From the NCBI RefSeq assembly GCF_019331675.1, contig NZ_JAHBBJ010000013.1:36936-100935 (forward strand): a stretch of 64,000 bases of DNA. The letters run 5' to 3'. The position numbers and the translations under genes were made by a program. How positions within the stretch are numbered: the first letter of the stretch is position 1; each line of letters opens with the position of its first letter. Source of the stretch: Bifidobacterium miconisargentati. GTDB lineage: Bacteria; Actinomycetota; Actinomycetes; Actinomycetales; Bifidobacteriaceae. The notes beneath the pieces are model-generated. The model was not told the DNA's origin and did no database searches. It saw nothing but the letters and a program-made list of their open reading frames with translations. This document shows positions 45,173 to 54,279 of this stretch, piece after piece.

Positions 45173-45190
45173 TGCAAAAACGCTTTCGCA
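45173..45190. promoter_or_regulatory. LacI-type operator B
   Basis: TGCAAAAACGCTTTCGCA, a LacI-type dyad with a CG centre. It lies 41 bp beyond operator A in the divergent SBP/lacI region. Confidence 0.65.
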
Positions 45191-45397
45191 TTTTCCTTTT
45201 CTTTCGCAGGCCAAACGGGTTCGATATGTAAATCACCGAACTAAATCATGCAAAAATCGGCTTATTTTCAGCTTTTCTACGGCGTGTCGCACAAGCAACA
45301 CAAAACCTCACAGAAAACAAACGCTTTCATTCAATTCTTGCAAAAACGAACATTGTTGTTATCGTTTCGTTATAAACATACCCCTGGAAACACGCCT

Positions 45398-45415
45398 TGC
45401 GAAAACTTTTTCGCA
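45398..45415. promoter_or_regulatory. LacI-type operator C
   Basis: TGCGAAAACTTTTTCGCA, almost perfectly palindromic. It lies ~155 bp upstream of the divergent LacI gene and may control it. More half-sites (CGCTTTC, TTGCAAAAACG) lie between B and C. The 45022-45569 gap otherwise shows no gene. Confidence 0.65.
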
Positions 45416-45569
45416 TTTTTGCACTACAATCGATTGCAGCACAGCGATGTACTTGACCGGATGCTTCGCCGCGTGACCGTCTTTCGGCAATGCACTCCTC
45501 CAGAGGTGCCGGAATGGAGCGTGGCGAACGGCCCGCACACGCATACTGGATAGATATAGAAGCGGCACG

Positions 45570-46610
45570 ATGAGGAATCGAGGCATGATGATGGCCCAGG
45601 CACCAGCCGGACGTTCGGCCCGACTTGAGGACGTTGCGGCATTGGCCGGCGTTTCACTGGCCACCGCATCCAAGGCGTTGCACAACAAGCCCCGCATCAG
45701 CGAGGAGACCAAGCAGCGCGTGCTGGATGCCGCCCGTCAGCTCAACTACTCCCCCAACAAACTGGCCCAGTCGCTGGTCCGCGGCACCTCCGGCCTCATC
45801 GGCCTGGTCACCTCCGACCTGCAGGGCCGATTTTCCACCCCGATCCTCATCGGCGCGGAAAACGAGCTGCGCGCGCAGTCCACGTCCGTGCTGCTGGCCA
45901 ACGCCCGCGGCGATGCGGCCCTCGAACGCCAGCATGTGGAGAAGCTGCTCTCCCTGAAGGTCGATGGCCTGCTTATCGTGCAGCGCGAGACCAACCCGCG
46001 CCCCTCGCTCGGCCATGACTGGGGCGTGCCGCTGGTCTACGTCTACGGCCCCTCCACCGATCCGGACGATTGCTCCGTGACCTGCGACAACGTGGACGCC
46101 GGCCGCATGGCCGTCAATCACCTGATTTCCTGCGGTCGCCGGCACATCGCCATCATCGGCGGCGACGAGACCTACACCGCCGCGACGGACCGTACCAAGG
46201 GCGCGCTCGAGGCGCTGGCCGAGCTCGGCATCGAACCGGCCGGGCCCATCCGCTACGGCAAGTGGGACGAAGGCTGGGGCCGCGCGGCCACCCGACTGCT
46301 GCTCGATCAGGGCGTGAAGTTCGACGCCGTGGTCTGCCAGAACGACCAGCTGGCCCGCGGTTGCATCGACGTGCTCAAGCAGCAGGGCATGCGCATCCCG
46401 GACGACGTGGCCGTGATCGGCCACGACAACTGGTCCGTGCTCACCTCCAGCTCACGCCCGGCCCTGACCTCCATCGACAACGAGACCGAGACCATCGGCC
46501 GCCGCGCCGCCCGTTACCTGATGGACGCCATCGACGGCAATCCCCATCACGGCGTGGATTACACACCCTGCCGCCTCATCCAGCGCGAGTCCACGCTTCC
46601 GCTGGACTGA
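45570..46610 (+). CDS. LacI-family repressor of the GH127/transport operon
   Basis: N-terminal HTH: RLEDVAALAGVSLATASKALHNKPRISEETKQRVLDAA, with hinge helix NKLAQSLVRGTSGLIGLV, then the sugar-binding domain ending VDYTPCRLIQRES. It is divergent from the SBP-permease-GH127 operon with three LacI-type operators between, so it is its likely regulator. Start uncertain: ATG 45570 or ATG 45591, the latter with GAGG seven bases upstream. About 340 aa. Confidence 0.9.
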   Translation: MRNRGMMMAQAPAGRSARLEDVAALAGVSLATASKALHNKPRISEETKQRVLDAARQLNYSPNKLAQSLVRGTSGLIGLVTSDLQGRFSTPILIGAENELRAQSTSVLLANARGDAALERQHVEKLLSLKVDGLLIVQRETNPRPSLGHDWGVPLVYVYGPSTDPDDCSVTCDNVDAGRMAVNHLISCGRRHIAIIGGDETYTAATDRTKGALEALAELGIEPAGPIRYGKWDEGWGRAATRLLLDQGVKFDAVVCQNDQLARGCIDVLKQQGMRIPDDVAVIGHDNWSVLTSSSRPALTSIDNETETIGRRAARYLMDAIDGNPHHGVDYTPCRLIQRESTLPLD

Positions 46611-46629
46611 GCCGTCGGACTGACGGGCG

Positions 46630-47682
46630 TCACGCCCGCGGAGCGGCGGCGGAGCTGCGCACGACGAGTTCGCCTTGCAGCTCCACGAAGCGGGGAGGCA
46701 GTTCCTCGCCCTGCTCGCGCGCCTCAAGACGGGACAGCAGCAGTTCCACGGCCTTGCGGCCCGCGGCGGGAAAATCCTGCCGGTAGGTGGTCAGCGGCGG
46801 CGTCCACACGCATGCGAGCGGGTGGTCGTCGAAACCGATCACGCTGATATCATCCGGCACGCTCTTGCCCTCGTCCTCCAAGCCGCGGATAAGGCCCATC
46901 GCGATCTCGTCGTTGCCGGCGAAAATCGCGCTCAGCCCTTCGATGCCGGCCATGGCATGCCCGAGCTCGCGGGCGTCGCTGGGCAGCCACGAGCAGTGCC
47001 GCATATCCGGGATGGGCTTGTCGTTGGCGCGCAGGGCGGCCTCCCAACCGGCGGTACGGATGTAACCGCCGCCACCGCCCGGAATGGTCACGTGGTAGAC
47101 GTTTGAATGTCCCAAGGACAGCAGATATTCGGTGATTTCGCGGCCGGACTGGTTCTCGCGCAGATCGACCTGGTCGAGATCGGGTTCACGGTCGCCGGCG
47201 ATGACCACCTTGGTGACCGTATCCGGCAGCATGTGCAGGGCCTTGGCGGCGAGCTCGTCGTATTTCATCACGATCACGCCGCTGGGGTTCTGATCCATCA
47301 CCATGGTGATGGACGCCCGCAGACCCTCGGCCGAATCATCGTCGAGCTTCGAGATGCTGACCGGGTAGTTGTTCGCACGGGCTTCGTCCTCGATGCCTTG
47401 GATCGTCATGGCAGAACCATAGAGCGTGGTGTCGCTGGTCATCACGGCGATGGACTTCATCGCGGCGTTCACCAGACCGCGGGCCACACGGCTCGGGTGG
47501 TAGTCCAACAGTTTGATGGCATGGGCGATGCGCTCCCGGCTTTCGTCGCTGATGCGGGGCGAATCGTTGAGGTATCGGGACACCGTTGACACCGATACGT
47601 TGGCGAGCGCGGCGACGTCCTTGATCACCGGAGCGCGCTTTTCCTTAGGCCTTGGCATATGTACCTGTCTATCTTCCATCAT
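46630..47682 (-). CDS. LacI-family transcriptional regulator
   Basis: HTH: VIKDVAALANVSVSTVSRYLNDSPRISDESRERIA; hinge SRVARGLVNAAMKSIAVM; ligand domain through SVIGFDDHPLACVWTPPLTTYRQDF. 350 aa. It converges on the other LacI gene with only a 19-bp gap and lies just downstream of the second ABC operon. It is the only regulator beside the alpha-galactosidase genes and so the leading candidate for the TGTGGTATCGATACCACA operators, but this is inference. TATACT five to eight bases before tandem ATGs (47682, 47679) suggests a leaderless start. Confidence 0.88.
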   Translation of the reverse strand: MMEDRQVHMPRPKEKRAPVIKDVAALANVSVSTVSRYLNDSPRISDESRERIAHAIKLLDYHPSRVARGLVNAAMKSIAVMTSDTTLYGSAMTIQGIEDEARANNYPVSISKLDDDSAEGLRASITMVMDQNPSGVIVMKYDELAAKALHMLPDTVTKVVIAGDREPDLDQVDLRENQSGREITEYLLSLGHSNVYHVTIPGGGGGYIRTAGWEAALRANDKPIPDMRHCSWLPSDARELGHAMAGIEGLSAIFAGNDEIAMGLIRGLEDEGKSVPDDISVIGFDDHPLACVWTPPLTTYRQDFPAAGRKAVELLLSRLEAREQGEELPPRFVELQGELVVRSSAAAPRA

Positions 47683-47687
47683 GGCCC

Positions 47688-47693
47688 AGTATA
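47688..47693 (-). promoter_or_regulatory. -10 element of the second LacI gene (leaderless)
   Basis: TATACT on the minus strand, five bases before the first ATG and eight before the second. The second spacing fits a leaderless start better. Confidence 0.45.
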
Positions 47694-47727
47694 TGCGGCG
47701 TCCACGATGGACGAATGGTGAAAGTGA

Positions 47728-47779
47728 ACACCCCGGCCTCCCATAGGGAAGGAGAGGAACCTTATGGGGGCCGGGGTGT
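47728..47779. terminator. Hairpin upstream of the second LacI gene
   Basis: ACACCCCGGCC-T-CCCATA pairs with TATGGGGGCCGGGGTGT with one bulge; 17-base loop. It probably ends the ABC operon transcript reading from 48070. The 47683-48069 gap also holds a MITE and a short direct duplication (GTTTACTTAACGGC near 47959 and at 48068). Confidence 0.6.
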
Positions 47780-47818
47780 CTTTCAGGAGGAGGAAGGGAT
47801 GGGATGGATGGATTTTGG

Positions 47819-47939
47819 CTCTGTTAAACCAAGATTGACATAGCTCTTATTCTTGGCTCCCCTTGTCAGGGGAGCTGTCGGCGAAGTCGACTGAGGGGTA
47901 GTCAGAACATTGATTTATGTCAATCTTGGTTTAATAGAG
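47819..47939. mobile_element. MITE-like element, copy 5
   Basis: CTCTGTTAAACCAAGATTGA at the left end and TCAATCTTGGTTTAATAGAG at the right end are near-perfect inverted repeats. The core GGCTCCCCTTGTCAGGGGAG has the same orientation as the copy at 11823. Confidence 0.8.
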
Positions 47940-48069
47940 TCTTGATTTTTTGGTGGGTTGTTTACTTAACGGCTCCGGGCGGCAATTGCGGACATCGCTT
48001 TGCGATGGCTGCTTTGCTACCTCGCGGCATAGCCGCTCGGCGGAGCCTATAAACAGCGCACTGCGCTGT

Positions 48070-48954
48070 TTACTTAACGGCGCCGCCCGTTATACCCGAG
48101 ATGATCTTGCGCTGGCCGATGACGAAGACGATCAGGAGCGGGAGGGTCATCAGGATGATGTAGGCGAAGATGAGGTGCCAGTTGTTGAGGTACAGGCCCG
48201 CGCTTGCCACGTTGTAGAGGTTGAGCGGCAGGGTGCTCATCTTGCCGGAGAGGATGAACAGCGAGTAGAAGATGTCGTTCCAGATGTAGAGCACCACCAG
48301 GATCGTGGAGGATGCGAGCGTCGGGGCGAGCAGCGGGAAGATGATCGTGAAGAAGATCCTCATCGGGCTGGCACCGTCGATGCGGGCCGCCTCCTCAAGC
48401 GAGGGCGGGATCGTGCGGATGAAGCCAGTGATGAAGAAGATCACCACGGACAGGTAGATGCCCACGTACACGCAGATCATGCCGGGTGCGGTGCCGGACA
48501 GGCCGATCATCTTGAGCAGCATCATGATGGTCACCACGGACGGCGGCAGGATGACGCCGGAGATGAACAGCGCGTAGAGCATGGCCGTGCCCTTGGAGGT
48601 GCGGCGGCCGAAGATCCACGCGGCCATCGAGCCGAACAGCAGGCAGATGAACACGGAGGGGACCGTGACGATGAGCGAGCCGAGCAGGGCGGGGAACACC
48701 TTGCCCTCCACGATGACTTCCTTGATGTTGTCGATGAGGTGCCACTGGCTTGGCAGCGCCATGCTCGGCACCACGGCCTCGGCCTGGGTCTTGCCGGCGG
48801 TGACGATGAGGATCCAGAACGGGATCGCCAGGAACACCAGCATCAGCAGGATGACAATCGCGGCGTGGATGATGTCGCCGGCCTTGGACTTCTTGCGCAC
48901 GACGGTGAGGTTGTTGGTCTTGACGCCGGATTCGCTGTAGGTTGCGCTACTCAT
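48070..48954 (-). CDS. Carbohydrate ABC transporter permease (MalG type), second importer
   Basis: CUT1 membrane subunit. Helices such as HAAIVILLMLVFLAIPFWIL and FALFISGVILPPSVVTIMML-like segments, EAA loop EEAARIDGASPMRIFFTIIFPLLAPT. Length 294 aa. Its start overlaps the MalF-type stop by four bases. AAACAGCGCA/TGCGCTGTTT forms a hairpin that straddles its stop codon. Likely cargo: alpha-galactosides, from the shared operator with two GH36 genes. Confidence 0.92.
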   Translation of the reverse strand: MSSATYSESGVKTNNLTVVRKKSKAGDIIHAAIVILLMLVFLAIPFWILIVTAGKTQAEAVVPSMALPSQWHLIDNIKEVIVEGKVFPALLGSLIVTVPSVFICLLFGSMAAWIFGRRTSKGTAMLYALFISGVILPPSVVTIMMLLKMIGLSGTAPGMICVYVGIYLSVVIFFITGFIRTIPPSLEEAARIDGASPMRIFFTIIFPLLAPTLASSTILVVLYIWNDIFYSLFILSGKMSTLPLNLYNVASAGLYLNNWHLIFAYIILMTLPLLIVFVIGQRKIISGITGGAVK

Positions 48955-49874
48955 AGGATCTTCTCCTCACGCTTACGCAGGTAGATGACAAGCGGGATGG
49001 CGATGACCATCACCATCACGAAGAGCACGAGGCTCATGGTCGTGGACTGCGAGTACAGGCCCTTGCCGAAGGTACGCCAGATGAACAGGTTCAGGATTTC
49101 GGTGGAACCGCCGGGGCCGCCGTTGGTGGTGGCCTGGACGATGTCGAAGGAATTCATCGAGCCGAGCAGTGCGGTGGCCACATTGAAGGTCATGGCCGGG
49201 GCGATCAGCGGGAACTTGACCTGCCAGAAGGTCTGCCATGCGTTGGCACCGTCGATGGAGGCCGCCTCAAGCACCTCGGAGTCGATGGTCTTCAGGCCGG
49301 CGAGGTAGGTGAGCATTGCGAAGCCCATCCATTTCCAGCCATGGATGATGGTGACGATCACGATGGTCCATGTGGTGGAGCCGAGCCACTGGATGTCCAC
49401 GGTGTGGCCGACGAAGAAGCCGAAGATCTGGTTCAGCACGCCGTCGGTCTTCAGAATGGCCTGCCAAATGTAGCCGGCGCCGAGGGCGGACATGATCACG
49501 GGGATGAAGAACATCGTGCGGGCGAAGCGGTTGAGCGGCGTGTCTTTCTCCAGGAGCACGGCGAGCGCCAAGCCGAAAGTGTTTTGGAAGAAGGCCACCA
49601 GGACTGCGTAGATGAGGGTGACCTTGATATCGGCCATCAGGGTGCCGCTCTCGAAGAGCTGCTGTAGGTTCTCCAAGCCGTTGAAGTCGATGGTTTTCTT
49701 GAATGCGGACCAATCGGTGAACGCATAGATGAAGTTCATTACCGTGGGCAGGAAGAAGAACACCAACAGCATTGCGCCCGCGGGAACGACGTAGCGCAAC
49801 GGGTAGTTCTTGCGCTCCAGAGTCCGCGTGCCCTTGACTGGTTTGGCGGACTTCGAGACATGAGTCGTCGTCAT
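48951..49874 (-). CDS. Carbohydrate ABC transporter permease (MalF type), second importer
   Basis: CUT1 membrane subunit. First helix VVPAGAMLLVFFFLPTVMNF; EAA loop LEAASIDGANAWQTFWQVKFPLIAP. Length 307 aa. It overlaps the MalG-type gene by four bases (ATGA). A 173-bp gap to the SBP stop contains GC-rich hairpins but no gene. Confidence 0.92.
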   Translation of the reverse strand: MTTTHVSKSAKPVKGTRTLERKNYPLRYVVPAGAMLLVFFFLPTVMNFIYAFTDWSAFKKTIDFNGLENLQQLFESGTLMADIKVTLIYAVLVAFFQNTFGLALAVLLEKDTPLNRFARTMFFIPVIMSALGAGYIWQAILKTDGVLNQIFGFFVGHTVDIQWLGSTTWTIVIVTIIHGWKWMGFAMLTYLAGLKTIDSEVLEAASIDGANAWQTFWQVKFPLIAPAMTFNVATALLGSMNSFDIVQATTNGGPGGSTEILNLFIWRTFGKGLYSQSTTMSLVLFVMVMVIAIPLVIYLRKREEKIL

Positions 49875-50047
49875 TGTTTCGTTTCCTTATGTTTTATGGC
49901 TGGGCGGCCGGGGCCCGGGTGACGTGCGATAGGCCGCGCGCATCCCGGGCGTTGCCCGGCCGGATGCCTGTATTGGAAGCTCGGGACCATCCGGCCCCGC
50001 GAGGAAGAAGAGGAGAGATTCCCCGCCGAGGCCGGCCGGTCAGCCGA

Positions 50048-51397
50048 TCAGAATCCCTCGACGCCCTGGGCCTTGGCGATCTGCGCGAACTGGTCCTGCG
50101 TGGTCTTGGCGACCTGCTCCGGGGTCATGGTGCCGTTGACCATGTTGGCGAGGTTCAGGTAGAGGTCCGGGTTGGCCACGGCCTGGGACTGCATGGAGCC
50201 GACGGCGTCCTTCAGGGCGTCGAAGGCGTCCAGCTGGGCCTGCGGCACGGTGTCCGGGGTCTTGACGTCCTTCATGATGGAGACGTAGTTCTGATCCTTG
50301 ATGAAGGTCTCGTATTCGGAGCCGAGCCAGAAGCTCATGAACTGGCGGGTGGCGGCCTCCTTCTTGGAGTCGCCGGTCTTGAAGGCTACGATGCAGTTGC
50401 CCTGCTGCGGGATGGAGGTGGCGATGTTGCCTTCCTTGGAGATCGGGAAGAAGCCGATGGTGTCGTCCAGCTTGGACTTGTCGTTGTCAGCCAGGGCAGA
50501 GATGGCGTTGAACATCGAATTGGTCTGGATGATCATGCCGGCCTTGCCGCCGAGCAGAGCCTGGGCCTGGTCGGTGTCCTTGGCGGAACCGGCGTCCTTG
50601 TTGTACAGGCCGTCATCGAGCATCTGCTTGTATTCCTTGATGGCGCCGAGGATGTCCTTGCCCTCGAAGCTGTCCTTGTTGGAGTTGACGTTGTCCCACA
50701 GGCCGTCCTTGGCGGCTTCGGCGAGCTGAACGTTCACGGCCCACTGGGTGCCCCACTGGGAGCCGGCCATCTCGAAGAACGCGGAGTCGGCGGCACCGGA
50801 GTCCTTGATCTTGTTGGCGGCCTCGATCAGACCGTCCCAGCCCTTCGGGGTATCGGTGATGCCGGCCTTCTCGAAGACCTTCTTGTTGTACCAGACGCCT
50901 TCGGTGTCCGGGGCGGAGACGAGGGCGCCGTAGTAGGTGCCGTCGTACTGGCCACCTGCGTCGGCGATGCCGTCGGCGTAGTTGTCGAGCCACGGGGCGT
51001 TGTCGAGCTTCTGCAGCTTGTCCTGGGCCACGAAGCCGGCCAGGGTGGACGGCACGGCCTGCCAGAACATGAGATCCGGGGAATCACCGGTGGTGATCTT
51101 GGTCTGGACGTTGGACTCGTAGTTGTCCGGGATGGTCTGCAGGTCGATGGTCGCGCCGGTCTTGGACTCGAAATCCTTGATGACCTTGACCGGGATCTTG
51201 TTGGAGTTCTGGGCGGCCCAGAAGGTGAGCTTGACGCCGTCCAGCTTGGTGTCCTCGGCCGGCCAGTAGTCAGCGGAGGAGGTGTCCGTGTTGTCGTCGC
51301 TGCCTGCGGCGGCGGGGTTGCCGCATCCTGCGAACATCATGCCCAGGGCCGCAATGCCGGCGATGGCTGCGGTGGTCTTCTTCCAGTTCCTCATCAT
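50048..51397 (-). CDS. Sugar-binding lipoprotein of the second CUT1 importer
   Basis: Signal peptide with lipobox FAGC, Cys25 (ALGMMFAGCGNPAAAG). Family 1 binding-protein features: KLDGVKLTFWAAQNSNKIPV, MFWQAVPSTLAGFVAQD, GVWYNKKVFEKAGI. Tandem ATGs at 51397 and 51394 follow GGAAAGG. 449 aa. The gene lies head-to-head with a GH36 alpha-galactosidase; three copies of the TGTGGTATCGAT-type operator lie between, so both units are probably induced together. Raffinose-type or other alpha-galactosides are the inferred ligand. Confidence 0.92.
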   Translation of the reverse strand: MMRNWKKTTAAIAGIAALGMMFAGCGNPAAAGSDDNTDTSSADYWPAEDTKLDGVKLTFWAAQNSNKIPVKVIKDFESKTGATIDLQTIPDNYESNVQTKITTGDSPDLMFWQAVPSTLAGFVAQDKLQKLDNAPWLDNYADGIADAGGQYDGTYYGALVSAPDTEGVWYNKKVFEKAGITDTPKGWDGLIEAANKIKDSGAADSAFFEMAGSQWGTQWAVNVQLAEAAKDGLWDNVNSNKDSFEGKDILGAIKEYKQMLDDGLYNKDAGSAKDTDQAQALLGGKAGMIIQTNSMFNAISALADNDKSKLDDTIGFFPISKEGNIATSIPQQGNCIVAFKTGDSKKEAATRQFMSFWLGSEYETFIKDQNYVSIMKDVKTPDTVPQAQLDAFDALKDAVGSMQSQAVANPDLYLNLANMVNGTMTPEQVAKTTQDQFAQIAKAQGVEGF

Positions 51398-51521
51398 TGA
51401 GCCTTTCCTTTGATGATTCCTCGCCCCGCCCTCCAGCGGGCCGATTACCGTCGGGTTCGCGTAGTTCCGGTGCCCTCCACTGCGGCATCGCAGCTGTTGA
51501 AATCCGATGCCATCAATCATA

Positions 51522-51539
51522 TGTGGTATCGATTCCACG
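51522..51539. promoter_or_regulatory. Shared operator, site 1
   Basis: TGTGGTATCGATTCCACG, one mismatch from a full dyad in the arms. It lies 125 bp before the SBP ATG. Confidence 0.7.
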
Positions 51540-51676
51540 TCAACCACTCACGGCGTGTCGCCTTCCATAAAGTTCAATTCAACATAACCGAACAAAAGTT
51601 ACCAAATGGCTTTATTCCAACGTTTATAAGCCTTAAATCTTCCCTTGAAGCCTTCGTTCACCCACAAACGCGATTT

Positions 51677-51694
51677 TGTGGTATCGATTCCACG
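51677..51694. promoter_or_regulatory. Shared operator, site 2
   Basis: TGTGGTATCGATTCCACG, identical to site 1. It lies 51 bp before the GH36 ATG at 51745. Confidence 0.75.
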
Positions 51695-51704
51695 CTGTAT
51701 GCTG

Positions 51705-51722
51705 TTTGGTATCGATTCCCCT
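51705..51722. promoter_or_regulatory. Shared operator, site 3 (weaker)
   Basis: TTTGGTATCGATTCCCCT, centred 28 bp after site 2, about 23 bp before the GH36 ATG. The central TGGTATCGATTCC is conserved. The 51398-51744 gap has no gene otherwise. Confidence 0.6.
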
Positions 51723-51744
51723 TGAGATACGACGAGGTATTGCC

Positions 51745-53991
51745 ATGCGTATGAACGCTGTCTCCATCACCCAACCGACTGCACGGGAGGCGGAGGACGG
51801 ACGTACCGTCCGGCTTACCGTGGGACTATGCGAGGGCCGGCTCCCGCATATCGTGTCCATCACCACGGCGGCTCGGCAAACTCCTGGAACATCGATATCA
51901 GACATGCGGGAAGACCTCGCAACAGACGCGCAACCGGACGTCTCCCCCGCATCCTCCGGCATCCACGGCGATGCGGACGTCATGGCCGATCCTCAGTTCC
52001 CGCAGACACTCGACGCGGGACTGTCCATCAGCGAGTTCCCGACCATCCTGCCCACGCAGGCAGAAGGCTGGACCGGCACCCCGGCCATCCAGGTCAGCCG
52101 CGACGGACGGGCCGTCTTCCCCAAGCCCACCGTGGTCTCCTTCTCACATACCAGCGGCTCGTTCACGTTCGAGGCACAGGACGAGGCGGCCGGGCTGACG
52201 CTGGACGGCACGCTCACCATCGGCCCGGAAGGCCTCATCAGCATCGATACGGCACTGACCAATACCGCAGAAAACGCGCTCACGGTATCCCGGCTCACCC
52301 CGGTCGTTCCGCTGCCGCCGCAAATCGCCGAAATCGAAACCTGCACCGGTCACCACCTGCGCGAGCGCGCATTGCAGCGGCAGCCGCTCACCGAGGGACT
52401 GTTCGCCAAGAACTCCTGGATGGGCCGCCCCGATTTCAACTCGGCGACGCTGCTGACCGCCGGCGAGCGCGGCTTCGGTTTCGAGCACGGCCTAGTGTTC
52501 TGCGCGCATGTGGCGTTCAGCGGCAACAGCACGGTCTTCGCCGAGCGCACGCCGTACACGCATGGGGTGATCGGCGGCGGCGAACTGCCCTATGAGGGCG
52601 AGCTGACGCTGAAGACGGGCGAGACCTATCATGCGCCCAGGCTGCTGGTGTCCGTGGGGCACGGGCTCAACGAAGCGTCCGCACGGTTCCATGCCTATCT
52701 GCGTTCCTTCCATCCCGAACTCGCCAAGCCGCGTCCGGTCACGCTGAACACCTGGGAGGCCATGTATTTCGGTCAGAGCGAGGAGAAGGTGCTGTCTCTG
52801 GCGGACCGGGCCGCCTCCATAGGCGTTGAACGGTTCGTCATCGATGACGGCTGGTTCACCGGCCGCCGGGACGACACTAGGGGGCTCGGCGATTGGCAGG
52901 TGGATGCCGATGTCTGGCCGCACGGACTCACCCGCGTGACCGACCATGTGCACGAGCTGGGCATGGAGTTCGGGCTGTGGTTCGAGCCTGAGATGATCAG
53001 CCCGGATTCCCATGTGGCGCGGGAGCATCCTGAATGGATGCTGGCCCCGAACGCCGATCGTCTCCCGGTCGAAGCGCGCAGTCAGCAGGTCATCGATCTG
53101 ACGAACCCCCAGGCCGCGCGATATGTCGAGGATTGCATCGATACGCTCGTCGGGCGGTACCGCATCGATTACATCAAGTGGGATCACAACCGGTTCCTCA
53201 CCGAGCCTGTATCACCGGCGTCCGGTCTGCCCGCGGTGCACGGCCAGACCGAAGCATTCTACGGCATCGTGGACCGGCTGCGCGAACGGCATCCCGGCCT
53301 GGAAATCGAATCGTGCTCCTCGGGCGGCGGGCGCATCGACGCCGGTGTGCTCACCCGTTGCAGTCGCGTGTGGGCCTCGGACTGCACGGATCCCATCGAA
53401 CGCGCCGACATCCAGCGCGGGACCTCACTGCTGGTGCCCCCGGAGATGATCGGCGAGCATATCTCCGAATCCCCGAACCACGCCACGAAGCGCACCACCA
53501 CGCTGACCACGCGCGCGGCCACGGCGTTCTTCGGCCATCTGGGCATCGAATGGAACATCATGAAGCTTGACGACGCCGGACTGGACCGTCTGAAGCGGTG
53601 GATAGACCTGTACAAGGCGCGTCGCGCGGCCATCCCCCAGGGCGATGCGGTGCATGCGGACTGCCCCGATCCGGCAATCCGGGTCGACGGGCTGCTGGCG
53701 CCGGACCGGTCGCGCGCGGTGTTCCGGTTCGCGGCCGTGTCCACGTCCCGCGAATATCCGTATGGTCTGGTGCGGTTCCCCGGTCTGGACGAATCGGCGA
53801 CGTACCGGGTACGTCCGTTGGGCGGCACCGCGCCATATGACGACGAGTTGAGCCCCGCCTGCCGCACCCGTCTCGATTGGTGGAGCGACGAGGGCATCGC
53901 GGCAGACGGCGCCCTGCTGACGCAATGGGGCATCCGCCTGCCGCAGCTCGCCCCCGAGCATTGCCTGCTGATCGAATTCGAGCGGATCTGA
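51745..53991 (+). CDS. GH36 alpha-galactosidase
   Basis: Hydrolyses terminal alpha-galactosides such as raffinose or melibiose. The barrel carries RFVIDDGWFTGRRDD, the nucleophile in YIKWDHNRF (Asp480), ESCSSGGGRID, and the acid/base in RVWASDCTDP (Asp546), matching Lactobacillus-type GH36 numbering closely. Length 748 aa. No signal peptide, so the sugar must be imported. I chose ATG 51745 with GAGG eight bases upstream; the frame to 51676 is the operator region. It is divergent from the SBP operon and carries two operators in its promoter. Confidence 0.95.
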   Translation: MRMNAVSITQPTAREAEDGRTVRLTVGLCEGRLPHIVSITTAARQTPGTSISDMREDLATDAQPDVSPASSGIHGDADVMADPQFPQTLDAGLSISEFPTILPTQAEGWTGTPAIQVSRDGRAVFPKPTVVSFSHTSGSFTFEAQDEAAGLTLDGTLTIGPEGLISIDTALTNTAENALTVSRLTPVVPLPPQIAEIETCTGHHLRERALQRQPLTEGLFAKNSWMGRPDFNSATLLTAGERGFGFEHGLVFCAHVAFSGNSTVFAERTPYTHGVIGGGELPYEGELTLKTGETYHAPRLLVSVGHGLNEASARFHAYLRSFHPELAKPRPVTLNTWEAMYFGQSEEKVLSLADRAASIGVERFVIDDGWFTGRRDDTRGLGDWQVDADVWPHGLTRVTDHVHELGMEFGLWFEPEMISPDSHVAREHPEWMLAPNADRLPVEARSQQVIDLTNPQAARYVEDCIDTLVGRYRIDYIKWDHNRFLTEPVSPASGLPAVHGQTEAFYGIVDRLRERHPGLEIESCSSGGGRIDAGVLTRCSRVWASDCTDPIERADIQRGTSLLVPPEMIGEHISESPNHATKRTTTLTTRAATAFFGHLGIEWNIMKLDDAGLDRLKRWIDLYKARRAAIPQGDAVHADCPDPAIRVDGLLAPDRSRAVFRFAAVSTSREYPYGLVRFPGLDESATYRVRPLGGTAPYDDELSPACRTRLDWWSDEGIAADGALLTQWGIRLPQLAPEHCLLIEFERI

Positions 53992-54035
53992 AAGTTTCGT
54001 TTGTCACGGACTCTTCCGGGACCCCAGGACTGATG

Positions 54036-54155
54036 CTCTGTTAAATCAAGATTGACATGAATTCTACCGGACTACCCCTCAGTCGGCTTCGCCGCCAGCT
54101 CCCCTGACAAGGGGAGCCAAGAATGAGGATTCATGTCAATCTTGGTTCAACGGAG
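54036..54155. mobile_element. MITE-like element, copy 6
   Basis: CTCTGTTAAATCAAGATTGA and TCAATCTTGGTTCAACGGAG are the ends. The core has the orientation of the 31564 copy. It lies in the gap between the two convergent GH36 genes. Confidence 0.8.
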
Positions 54156-54166
54156 CCAAGTTGATT

Positions 54167-54194
54167 CGGCTTCCCTGCGAGGGGAAGCCGTTTT
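54167..54194 (+). terminator. Terminator of the + strand GH36 gene
   Basis: CGGCTTCCC and GGGAAGCCG with a 6-base loop, followed by TTTT. The MITE sits between the stop codon and this hairpin, so the terminator is now 176 bp from the gene it most likely served. Confidence 0.75.
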
Positions 54195-54202
54195 CATATG
54201 CG

Positions 54203-54254
54203 CAGAGGGGCTCCAACCAAACTCAATACGATGAGTCTGATCGGAGCCCCTCTG
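54203..54254 (-). terminator. Terminator of the - strand GH36 gene
   Basis: CAGAGGGGCTCC pairs with GGAGCCCCTCTG; the loop holds a second dyad (ACTCAA/TGAGT). It lies 25 bp past the stop codon at 54280. Confidence 0.7.
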
Positions 54255-54279
54255 TCATGCGTCGTACGTTGCCGCGGTG

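Noticed and set aside
45248..45553. 101-aa frame in the SBP/lacI divergent region
   Set aside because: It runs through the LacI-type operator region and has no homology or ribosome binding site.
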